Assembly (NCBI GenBank): GCA_046719185.1
Contig: JBDNDK010000138.1
Span: 1-6,522 of the forward strand
DNA length: 6,522 nt
Source of the DNA: JBDNDK01 sp046719185
Lineage (GTDB): Bacteria > Armatimonadota > UBA5829
Direction: 5' to 3'
Shown here: positions 1 to 5,810 of the stretch, one piece after another
Numbering within the stretch: the stretch's first letter is position 1
Layout: each line of letters starts with the position of its first letter
Made by a program: the position numbers and the translations under genes
Notes under the pieces: generated by a model
The model's database searches: none
What the model saw: only the letters and a program-made list of their open reading frames with translations
What the model was told of the DNA's origin: nothing

Positions 1-1334
1 GCAGCGGCAGACAAAAGCTGAGCAGTAGCAGATTGATTCCAATTTTTACTTTTGAGCACTCTTTCAATGTGGAATTTTTCAATATCTCTTAGTGATAAAG
101 TTATTGGAAGCACACTGTCAACAGATTGGGTGTTTGCAGATTTTGAGCCAGATGAATGAATATCACAGTTGAGCATCAAATGTTCAGGTTTTATCCATTC
201 TCCATTACAAAGTATCACACCTCTCTCAACAGCATTTTCCAGTTCTCTTATATTTCCAGGCCAACTGTGATTGTGCAACTCTGCCAAAGAATCTGCTGTA
301 AAACCTTTAATCCTTTTTCCCGTTTCTTTTGAATATATTCTGAGAAAATGATTAGCAAAAATATCTATATCATCTCCTCTTTCTCTGATAGGAGGAAGTC
401 TTAAAACTAAAACATTTAACCTATAATATAAATCTTCTCTAAATTTCTTTTCTTCAATGGCTTTCTGAAGGTTTCTGTTTGTAGCAGCAATAACCCTAAC
501 ATCCACAGTGATTGTCTCACTGCCTCCCACTCTTTCAAACTGCTTTTCCTGCAAAACTCTCAAGAGTTTAGTCTGAACCAATGGTGAAATCTCACCAATT
601 TCATCTAAGAATATAGTGCCTCCATGAGCAGCTTCAAATCTTCCTATATGCTTTGCAACAGCATTTGTAAAAGCACCTTTTTCATGACCAAAAAGTTCAC
701 TCTCAAGCAGATTCTCAGGCAATGCAGCACAGTTTACCTTTATAAAAGGTCCATCTGCTCTATCACTTTGATAATGAATAGTTCTAGCTAAATATTCTTT
801 ACCTGTACCTGTTTCACCTAAAATAAGAACACTAGCATTACTTTTAGCCACCTGAGCAGCCATTACATAAGCTTTCTGTACATCAGGATTACTGCCTATT
901 ATGTTGTCAAATCCATACTGCTTTTTAAGCTCTTCTCTAAGGAATTTATTTTCATCAATGATTCTTCTTTGCTCTAATGCTCTTTCTGCAATCAGCTGAA
1001 GTTCATCCAGCTCAAAAGGCTTTGAAATATAATCATAAGCACCAAGTCTTAATGCTTCTATTGCAGTTTTTGTGCTGCCGTAAGCAGTAGCCATAATAAC
1101 TTGAATCTCAGGATTATATTGCTTTATCTCATTTAATATCTCAAGACCATTCATCTTAGGCAAACTGAGATCTAATATAACTAAGTCATAATTATCTTGA
1201 TGTATTTTTTCCAGAGCAACAATTCCATCTGGAGCAGAATCAGCTTTGAATCCTGCATCAGTAAAAAGCCTTGTAACAAGGTCTCTAATTCCTGCTTCAT
1301 CATCTATCACTAATACTGATCTATCTTCAGACAA
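1..1334 (-). CDS. Sigma-54-dependent NtrC-family response regulator (3' end beyond the window)
   Basis: A transcriptional activator that, when phosphorylated by its kinase, uses ATP hydrolysis to open sigma-54 promoters. 444 residues are visible. A receiver domain (about 5-120) has acidic residues D11/D12, phosphoacceptor D55 in VILDLSLPKMNG, T83 and K105. The AAA+ domain (about 145-375) has Walker A GETGTGKE (173-180, K179), the sigma-54-contact loop as GAFTNA (220-225; the usual form is GAFTGA), Walker B TIFLDEIGE (D244, E245) and FREDLYYRLNV (298-308) with the arginine-finger region. A Fis-type helix-turn-helix begins near 425 (NWNQSATAQLL) and is cut by the window edge. At the usual family length of about 450-470 residues, only some 10-25 are missing. 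The start is TTG at 1334, with AGAGG (1345-1341) six bases upstream; the nearby GTG is out of frame. The gene lies 38 bases after the kinase stop in the same direction, so it is almost certainly co-transcribed. Its target promoters are not evident here. Confidence 0.95.
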   Translation of the reverse strand, partial: MSEDRSVLVIDDEAGIRDLVTRLFTDAGFKADSAPDGIVALEKIHQDNYDLVILDLSLPKMNGLEILNEIKQYNPEIQVIMATAYGSTKTAIEALRLGAYDYISKPFELDELQLIAERALEQRRIIDENKFLREELKKQYGFDNIIGSNPDVQKAYVMAAQVAKSNASVLILGETGTGKEYLARTIHYQSDRADGPFIKVNCAALPENLLESELFGHEKGAFTNAVAKHIGRFEAAHGGTIFLDEIGEISPLVQTKLLRVLQEKQFERVGGSETITVDVRVIAATNRNLQKAIEEKKFREDLYYRLNVLVLRLPPIRERGDDIDIFANHFLRIYSKETGKRIKGFTADSLAELHNHSWPGNIRELENAVERGVILCNGEWIKPEHLMLNCDIHSSGSKSANTQSVDSVLPITLSLRDIEKFHIERVLKSKNWNQSATAQLLSAA

Positions 1335-1372
1335 AATTATCCTCTTTCACTACTCTAATTTTTTTATTTATA

Positions 1373-2467
1373 TTATTTGTCTTTTGACATTTTGTATAAT
1401 GGAAGTCTGAGAGTAACAATTGTTCCTTCAGATTCTTTACTTTCAACCAAAACTTTTCCACCATGCCTTAATATAACAGCATCAACCATACTCATACCAA
1501 GCCCTGTGCCCTCAGCACCTCTGGTAGTAAAGAATGGATCAAATAATCTAAGTCTTGTTTCCTCAGTCATACCAATGCCATCATCAATAACATCAATATA
1601 GGCATATTTATCATCATATCTGGTAGAGATTTCTATTTTACCATTATCTGCAATAGCTTGTGCTGCATTAAGTAAAACATTTGCAAGAGCCTCTCTTAGC
1701 TCTGAGGCATTACCCATCACAAAGCAGCCTTTTACAAGAGAAGTTTTGACCTCAATAGCTGTATCACTCATAGACCCAGATTCATTCCAAGCAGGCAAAG
1801 CTGTTTTTATTATATCACTTGCAATATCTGATAGATCTATAGGCTTATATGAACCAGTCTGAGCAGGTTTGCCAATTTCTCTTAATCTTCTAACAGTTTC
1901 AGCTGCATCTCTTGCAGCAAGCTCTATTGCATCTATACTATGTGCACAAGGATGATTGGAATCTATTTTTCTTTTTGCAAGCTGAGCATTTCCTAATATT
2001 ATTCCTAACACATTATTTATATCATGAGCCACACCAGCAGCCATTTCTCCCAGAGTTCTTAGTCTTTCAGATTGAATTAGTCTTTCTTGTGCTTCCTGAA
2101 GTTGCTGATTAAGCTGTGCAAGCTCATTATGGCTTTCTATTATTTCCTGTTCAAGCTCTCTTCTTGCTGTGATGTCGCTATAAATCTCAACTCTTCCTGC
2201 AATATTCCCATCTTTATCATAGTATGGTGCAGAAAATCTGTGAATAGTTTTATCTGGCAGATTTAGAGTGCTTAAAACTTCTTCTATTATTTTATCATTG
2301 GCAGGCAAGTTTGAATTTAATAACTCACTAAGTGATGATCCTATAATCTCTGATATTGATTTGCCAAAAATCTCAGCTGTTCTATTGTTTGCATAAACAG
2401 CACAATTATTTTTATCTAATATCAAAACACCTCTTACAGGATGCTCCACATTTTCAAAAGAAGTCAA
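1373..2467 (-). CDS. PAS-domain sensor histidine kinase, soluble, NtrB-like
   Basis: A sensor kinase that autophosphorylates on histidine and presumably phosphorylates the regulator encoded next. Numbering is from TTG 2467 (364 aa). One PAS domain spans about 4-100, ending in a PAC-like stretch (YYDKDGNIAGRVEIYSDIT). A glutamine/glutamate-rich helix (about 104-138) is probably a signalling coiled coil. The dimerisation/phosphoacceptor segment reads GEMAAGVAHDINN with H148. The ATPase domain has an N box with N267 (NVLLNAAQAI), G1 DDGIGM (295-300), F box FDPFFTTR (309-316) and G2 GTGLG (320-324), so it looks active. There is no signal peptide or membrane segment, so it should sense a cytoplasmic cue through PAS; the ligand is unknown. 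The frame stays open to a TTG at 2485, but I prefer TTG 2467: GGAGGG (2480-2475) sits seven bases before it, and the predicted transcription start (about 2484) leaves no leader for the upstream codon. First gene of the operon with the sigma-54 regulator. Confidence 0.94.
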   Translation of the reverse strand: MTSFENVEHPVRGVLILDKNNCAVYANNRTAEIFGKSISEIIGSSLSELLNSNLPANDKIIEEVLSTLNLPDKTIHRFSAPYYDKDGNIAGRVEIYSDITARRELEQEIIESHNELAQLNQQLQEAQERLIQSERLRTLGEMAAGVAHDINNVLGIILGNAQLAKRKIDSNHPCAHSIDAIELAARDAAETVRRLREIGKPAQTGSYKPIDLSDIASDIIKTALPAWNESGSMSDTAIEVKTSLVKGCFVMGNASELREALANVLLNAAQAIADNGKIEISTRYDDKYAYIDVIDDGIGMTEETRLRLFDPFFTTRGAEGTGLGMSMVDAVILRHGGKVLVESKESEGTIVTLRLPLYKMSKDK

Positions 2468-2474
2468 AACCAAA

Positions 2475-2480
2475 CCCTCC
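2475..2480 (-). promoter_or_regulatory. Ribosome binding site that sets the kinase start
   Basis: The minus strand reads GGAGGG, seven bases before TTG 2467. This would lie inside the coding sequence if translation began at TTG 2485, so it favours the shorter protein. Confidence 0.8.
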
Positions 2481-2490
2481 AGCAAGTATG

Positions 2491-2519
2491 ATTATAAACA
2501 CAGAGTTGATTTGTGTAAA
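2491..2519 (-). promoter_or_regulatory. Sigma-70 type promoter of the kinase-regulator operon
   Basis: On the minus strand a -35 box TTTACA (2519-2514) is followed after exactly 17 bases by a perfect -10 box TATAAT (2496-2491). The expected transcription start is about 2484, giving a short leader of some 17 bases before TTG 2467. The sequence upstream is A/T-rich, as for an UP element. The operon that encodes a sigma-54 activator is therefore itself read by the housekeeping sigma factor. Confidence 0.82.
2495..2519. promoter_or_regulatory. Dyad over the kinase promoter, possible operator
   Basis: TAAACACA (2495-2502) and TGTGTAAA (2512-2519) form an imperfect inverted repeat: the inner five bases ACACA/TGTGT match perfectly, and six of eight match overall, around a nine-base centre. 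It fills the spacer and overlaps both promoter boxes, a suitable place for a repressor or autoregulator. Part of the symmetry follows from the promoter boxes themselves, so this is tentative. Confidence 0.35.
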
Positions 2520-2591
2520 GACTAATTGAAATCTTCAAGTAAATGCTTTTTATAACTTTTTTTTCCTACATTTAGGCAATTTGATTATTTT

Positions 2592-2620
2592 TTGATATAC
2601 TTACATAATTGGTTTATAAA
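2592..2620 (+). promoter_or_regulatory. Rightward sigma-70 promoter candidate, distal to the glycosidase gene
   Basis: TTGATA (2592-2597) and TATAAA (2615-2620) are separated by exactly 17 bases, each with one mismatch to consensus. Transcription would begin near 2627 and give a leader of about 240 bases that includes the whole inverted-repeat element. In such A/T-rich DNA a chance match is possible. Confidence 0.5.
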
Positions 2621-2646
2621 ATGTTGGTTTCTCATATTCGTATCAA

Positions 2647-2798
2647 TGTCATTCTGAGTACAAGCGAAGAATCCATTCCAGATGTTAGTTTTAGAGATTA
2701 GAAGTTAAAATTTTTTATTGGATCATATTCTAACCTCTTACTTTTTACATCTAATTTCTAAAAAAGGATTTTTCATTGCTTTGCTCCTCAGAATGACA
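2647..2798. repeat. MITE-like palindromic repeat element, about 152 bp
   Basis: The ends are perfect 12-base inverted repeats, TGTCATTCTGAG (2647-2658) and its reverse complement (2787-2798). The similarity continues inward through a GAAGAATCC-like segment (left, to 2674) and its imperfect counterpart starting GGAT (right, from 2766). Inside, a second inverted repeat pairs 2689-2710 with 2742-2763, matching at 19 of 22 positions. As RNA the element could fold into one long hairpin. It has no coding capacity and no obvious target-site duplication at the ends. Repeats built on a CATTCTGAG...GAAGAATC core are, from memory, scattered through the intergenic DNA of many unrelated bacteria and are thought to be non-autonomous mobile elements; that this is one is inference from one copy. 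Confidence 0.75.
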
Positions 2799-2825
2799 GG
2801 GAATGTTTTTGAGAAAACATCGTTT

Positions 2826-2831
2826 TATAAT
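2826..2831 (+). promoter_or_regulatory. Proximal -10 box for the glycosidase gene
   Basis: A perfect TATAAT lies 37 bases before the ATG. No good -35 box sits at 16-18 bases (17 bases upstream reads ATGTTT); a TTGAGA at 2809-2814 is too close at 11 bases. It may be a weak or activator-dependent promoter. It begins 28 bases beyond the end of the repeat element. Confidence 0.45.
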
Positions 2832-2857
2832 AAGTTTGAATTTTGAAAAAGAAAACT

Positions 2858-2863
2858 GAGGAG
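2858..2863 (+). promoter_or_regulatory. Ribosome binding site that sets the glycosidase start
   Basis: GAGGAG ends five bases before ATG 2869. The in-frame GTG at 2863 overlaps this motif and has no site of its own, so ATG 2869 is the better start. Confidence 0.8.
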
Positions 2864-2868
2864 TGCTG

Positions 2869-4758
2869 ATGAGAAATAGTTTCTATCCTAGCAATACAGA
2901 GCCTTTGCAGCAAACTGCATTTGCTTTTTTGCCTCTTGGAGCTGTAAAACCTACAGGATGGCTGAAAAAACAACTTAGAATACAAGCTGATGGTCAAACA
3001 TCATTACTACCCACATTTTGGGATTCACTTGGACCTAACAGCGGTTGGCTTGGAGGAACAGGTGAGAGTTGGGAGAGAGGACCATATTATCTAGATGGAC
3101 TTCTTCCTCTTGCATATTTACTTGATGATGAAAAATTAAAAGCTGAAGCTCAAAAATGGATTGATTGGGCAATAGAAAGCCAAGATGAGTTTGGCCATTT
3201 TGGTCCTGAAGATTTGCAGAAAAGCATTGACTGGTGGCCCTTTGGAATCATAACAAAGGCACTAACACAATATTATGAAGTATCAAAAGATCAAAGAGTG
3301 ATTAAGCTTTTAGAGAAATTCTTCAAATATATGAAGAGAAAACTCCCAGCAAACAGAGTGTATAGCTGGGCTAAAGTTAGATGGGCTGATAATGTTCTAT
3401 CAATGATATGGCTATACAATAGAAACAATGATCCTGATCTTATTGAACTAGCAAAAGATTTAATGCATCTAGGCTATGACTGGTCACACAACTGGCTTGA
3501 TTTTGTGCACACACAAAAGCAGAAATATGAATTCAAAATGAGATCACATGTTGTAAACAATGCAATGGGTGTAAAAACTCCGGTGGTTCAATGGATGCTG
3601 ACAGGTTATGATGAACATAAATGTGCTGCAGAAATAGCTCTAGAGAAATTAGACACATATCATGGCACAGCAACAGAAATGTTTACTGGAGATGAGCATC
3701 TTGCAGGCAAATCTCCAACTCAAGGAACAGAGGTTTGTGCTGTTGTGGAATTTATGTTCAGCCTTGAAAATATAATAGAAGCTTTGGGTAGTGTGGCTGT
3801 TGCAGACAGACTTGAAACAGTTACATATAATGCACTACCCGGTACATTTGATGAATTAATGAAATACCATCAATATGATCAGCAGGCAAACCAAGTGTTA
3901 TGCACTATTGAAGATAGAGAATGGACAAATAATAGAAATGATTCAAATGTGTTTGGTTTAGAGCCTCAATATGGATGCTGCACAGCAAACTACCATCAAG
4001 GCTGGCCAAAGTTTGTTGCTAATATGTGGATGGCAACTCCAGATGATGGACTTGCAGCTGTCACCTACGGACCAAATACTGTCAATGCAGTTGTTAGAAA
4101 ATTCAGAGATGTAAGCATCACAACTGAGACAAAATATCCTTTTGATGAAACAATCAAAATGACTGTGAATGTGGGTGAATTTCCTGCAGAATTCCCATTA
4201 TATCTTAGAATCCCAACTTGGGCAGAAGGTGCTGTTTTGAAAGTTAATGGAAATCAATTTGACTGTAAAAATGGTGAATTTGCTAAGGTTGAAAGAGAAT
4301 GGAATGATGGAGATACTGTAGAACTCTACTTTCCAATGAAAATAAGAGTAGAAAGAAGACTTAATGATGCTGTTGCATTAAAAAGAGGTCCGCTTGTATA
4401 TTCACTAAAAATTGGTGAAAGATGGGAAGTTATAGAAGAAAGAAAAAGAGAAGTGATATCTGATTATGCAGTATATCCAACCACAGATTGGAACTATGGT
4501 CTATTAATTGACCCTGAGAACCCACAGGTTGAAGTGGTTAAAAAAGATGTCAAAGATATAATATACGGACCGGATTATGCTCCAATAGAGCTAAAAGTGA
4601 AAGGTAAGAAAATACCAGAATGGCAGATGGAAAAAAATTCAGCTGCTCCTGTCCCACAGAGCCCAGTGAAATCAAATGAACCTGTGGAAGAATTGACACT
4701 CATTCCTTATGGATGTGCAAAACTTAGAATCACCGAGTTTCCATTGGTTGAGGAATAA
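2869..4758 (+). CDS. DUF1680 / GH127-type glycoside hydrolase (beta-L-arabinofuranosidase-like)
   Basis: Predicted exo-glycosidase of the GH127 (DUF1680) superfamily, 629 aa, close to the roughly 640-660 aa of characterised members such as HypBA1. The N-terminal two thirds (about 15-395) fit the helical toroid; the rest fits the beta-sandwich domains. The family site is a zinc ion held by Glu and Cys with a cysteine nucleophile. Here E288 and C290 (TEVC) and the pair C370-C371 (YGCCTANYH) match the HypBA1 residues E338, C340, C417 and C418, with C370 as nucleophile. E276 in GDEHLAG is the likely acid/base, although its loop before TEVC is four residues shorter than I recall for HypBA1. No signal peptide or membrane segment: a cytoplasmic enzyme acting on imported or internal small glycosides. 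The substrate is not certain; related families (GH146 and others) use different sugars. Monocistronic, divergent from the kinase operon, ending at tandem hairpins. Confidence 0.88.
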   Translation: MRNSFYPSNTEPLQQTAFAFLPLGAVKPTGWLKKQLRIQADGQTSLLPTFWDSLGPNSGWLGGTGESWERGPYYLDGLLPLAYLLDDEKLKAEAQKWIDWAIESQDEFGHFGPEDLQKSIDWWPFGIITKALTQYYEVSKDQRVIKLLEKFFKYMKRKLPANRVYSWAKVRWADNVLSMIWLYNRNNDPDLIELAKDLMHLGYDWSHNWLDFVHTQKQKYEFKMRSHVVNNAMGVKTPVVQWMLTGYDEHKCAAEIALEKLDTYHGTATEMFTGDEHLAGKSPTQGTEVCAVVEFMFSLENIIEALGSVAVADRLETVTYNALPGTFDELMKYHQYDQQANQVLCTIEDREWTNNRNDSNVFGLEPQYGCCTANYHQGWPKFVANMWMATPDDGLAAVTYGPNTVNAVVRKFRDVSITTETKYPFDETIKMTVNVGEFPAEFPLYLRIPTWAEGAVLKVNGNQFDCKNGEFAKVEREWNDGDTVELYFPMKIRVERRLNDAVALKRGPLVYSLKIGERWEVIEERKREVISDYAVYPTTDWNYGLLIDPENPQVEVVKKDVKDIIYGPDYAPIELKVKGKKIPEWQMEKNSAAPVPQSPVKSNEPVEELTLIPYGCAKLRITEFPLVEE

Positions 4759-4766
4759 ATAAAAAC

Positions 4767-4806
4767 ACTCATCTTTCAGGAAATTATTTCTTTGAAAGCC
4801 ATGAGT
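4767..4806 (+). other. Imperfect hairpin after the glycosidase stop
   Basis: ACTCATCTTTC (4767-4777) can pair with GAAAG (4794-4798) and ATGAGT (4801-4806), with a two-base bulge CC. The middle (GAAAT/ATTTC) extends the pairing. There is no T-run behind it, so it is not a terminator by itself; it may protect the 3' end of the messenger. It starts nine bases after the stop codon and lies directly before the terminator hairpin. Confidence 0.5.
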
Positions 4807-4816
4807 AATAGTATAT

Positions 4817-4849
4817 GGGACAGATTTAATTATCTGTCCCTTCTTTTTT
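4817..4849 (+). terminator. Rho-independent terminator of the glycosidase gene
   Basis: A perfect nine-base stem GGGACAGAT (4817-4825) / ATCTGTCCC (4832-4840) with a six-base loop is followed by TTCTTTTTT. On the opposite strand the stem lies just past the stop of the glycosyltransferase remnant (4851), but the following bases are not a good T-run, so it would stop leftward transcription only weakly. Confidence 0.9.
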
Positions 4850-4850
4850 G

Positions 4851-5740
4851 TTATTTAGTTGAAAGAAAACCTTTCCAAAATTTTGGAAATAGAAATGCAG
4901 GAATTGCAAATCTAATGCTAATTAAAAACCTAGAAAGAGCTGTTAAAATTGCAAAATCTTTTAGGTGTCTTGATGAGCTACCAAGATAATATCTGCAAAT
5001 AGTTCCCTTTGTTTTCGAATCTCCCCATTGTTTCAAGCTTTTGTTTATAGCTTTCACACATCCAGGTTCTGCAAATATTTTCTCTCTTTTAAGTCTTCCA
5101 AAAGCTGGAACTCTGTTCCAATTTGTAGTGGTAGCTCCCTGAGGTCCCACCCTGATTCTTGTTACTACATAATCTGTTACTTCCACTATTCCAAAATAGA
5201 AATTCTTTGCAATAACTCTGTATCTTCCTCAGCATGAAATCTATTATCAAATGCACCAACCTTAAAGAAAGTATCTCTTTTTATCATTGATGCCTGAACA
5301 GGAACAGCAGCACCAGCTATCACCAAAGCAAAGATATTACCTCTTACAATTGGTCTGCATACTCTAATGTGATTTCCATCATCATCAACTTCTTCATAAG
5401 AGCCATATATCCAATCTGCTTGAGTTTTGTGAGCTACATCAAGCATTGCAGCAAATGCACCGGGAAGTCTTTCATCATCATCATCAAGAAAAGCAATATA
5501 ATCACCCTTAGAAAGAGCAGCCCCAGTATTTCTTGCAACTGCCCTTTCTGTGTGGTTTGTATTGCACACTAAAACTCTTGGGTCTTTTTGCCAATCAGCT
5601 GGCTGAAGAGGTTCACCTGCATCATTAACTACTATCACTTCAATATCTGCATCTTCTATATCTTGGCTCAATATGCTCATCACAGCTTTTGCAAGCTTAT
5701 CTTCTCTTTTATTTGTGGGGATAACGGCAGATATCAGCAA
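4851..5740 (-). pseudogene. Family 2 glycosyltransferase, disrupted by a frameshift
   Basis: Remnant of a GT-A fold glycosyltransferase that would move a sugar from a nucleotide donor to a glycan, lipid or protein acceptor. The 5' part (5740-5186, 184 codons) has the nucleotide-binding start SAVIPTNKRE, VIVVNDAG (D40), the metal-binding DxD in AFLDDDDE (D86-D88) and the EED motif (171-173) before LLQRI. It then runs into TAG at 5188. The 3' part, in the -1 frame (about 5213 to 4851), continues as IAKNFYFGIVEVTDYVVTRI and on to a hydrophobic C-terminus (ISIRFAIPAFLFP). Joined, they give a normal-looking protein of about 299 residues. The start is TTG 5740, with GGAGA (5750-5746) five bases before it; the frame has a stop just upstream. 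The same strand and a 70-base gap after cheB suggest co-transcription. The acceptor is unknown; surface glycan or flagellin modification are options. The truncated protein would keep the donor-binding half. It could instead be a sequencing error. Confidence 0.82.
5199..5213 (-). other. Frameshift site in the glycosyltransferase, probable collapsed 10-bp repeat
   Basis: On the minus strand the bases TTGCAAAGAATT read L-Q-R-I in the upstream frame; one base earlier they read I-A-K-N in the downstream frame. Family 2 enzymes usually show a continuous motif like ED..LLxRIAK at this place, so both readings are expected, one after the other. Two tandem copies of TTGCAAAGAA (present once, 5212-5203) would give L-L-Q-R-I-A-K-N-F in a single frame. 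Loss of one copy explains the shift exactly. No canonical X_XXY_YYZ slippery heptamer is present in frame. Confidence 0.65.
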
Positions 5741-5745
5741 GACAG

Positions 5746-5750
5746 TCTCC
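5746..5750 (-). promoter_or_regulatory. Ribosome binding site of the glycosyltransferase remnant
   Basis: GGAGA ends five bases before TTG 5740 and supports that codon as the original start. Confidence 0.6.
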
Positions 5751-5760
5751 AGATGAGGTT

Positions 5761-5787
5761 TTTATTATTTTTATCAATAATAATAAA
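5761..5787. repeat. A/T-only inverted repeat between cheB and the glycosyltransferase
   Basis: TTTATTATT (5761-5769) and AATAATAAA (5779-5787) form a perfect nine-base inverted repeat with a nine-base loop. It contains no G-C pair in the stem and no distinct T-run beyond it, so it would be a weak terminator at best. Chance is a reasonable explanation in DNA this rich in A and T. Confidence 0.3.
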
Positions 5788-5810
5788 GTCTAAACTAAAA
5801 TATTTCTAAA

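Larger units (their letters stand above)
2468..2868. other. Divergent intergenic region between the kinase operon and the glycosidase gene
   Basis: No credible gene lies in this roughly 400-base stretch. It contains the leftward operon promoter and dyad (2491-2519), a rightward promoter-like pair (2592-2620), a MITE-like inverted-repeat element (2647-2798), and a -10 box plus ribosome binding site for the glycosidase gene (2826-2863). The rest is A/T-rich without further recognisable structure. Confidence 0.8.

Noticed and set aside
1377..2112. Plus-strand frames antisense to the kinase
   Set aside because: They are shadows of the kinase coding sequence with low-complexity products and no start signals.
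2621..2701. Small plus-strand frame of 26 codons (ATG 2621)
   Set aside because: It has no ribosome binding site and reads into the left arm of the repeat element.
2486..2862. CRISPR array, tRNA or riboswitch in the intergenic region
   Set aside because: There are no regularly spaced direct repeats, no cloverleaf, and no recognised riboswitch core; the structure present is fully described by the inverted-repeat element.
2788..2997. Minus-strand frame of 69 codons overlapping the glycosidase start
   Set aside because: It is antisense to the glycosidase 5' end and its ribosome binding site, and runs into the repeat element; no family resemblance.
4792..4989. Plus-strand open frame of 65 codons after the glycosidase
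   Set aside because: It runs through the intrinsic terminator and lies antisense to the glycosyltransferase 3' part, and its sequence resembles no known family.
4851..5186. A separate small gene starting at GTG 5186
   Set aside because: The protein continues the glycosyltransferase C-terminal region, and the same frame extends sensibly upstream of the GTG (IAKNFYFGI). It is the 3' half of a broken gene, not an independent one.
5184..5215. Programmed -1 ribosomal frameshift joining the two glycosyltransferase parts
   Set aside because: The needed shift is -1, but no in-frame X_XXY_YYZ heptamer exists before the TAG, and slippage would not restore the missing residues; a lost 10-bp repeat explains the sequence better.
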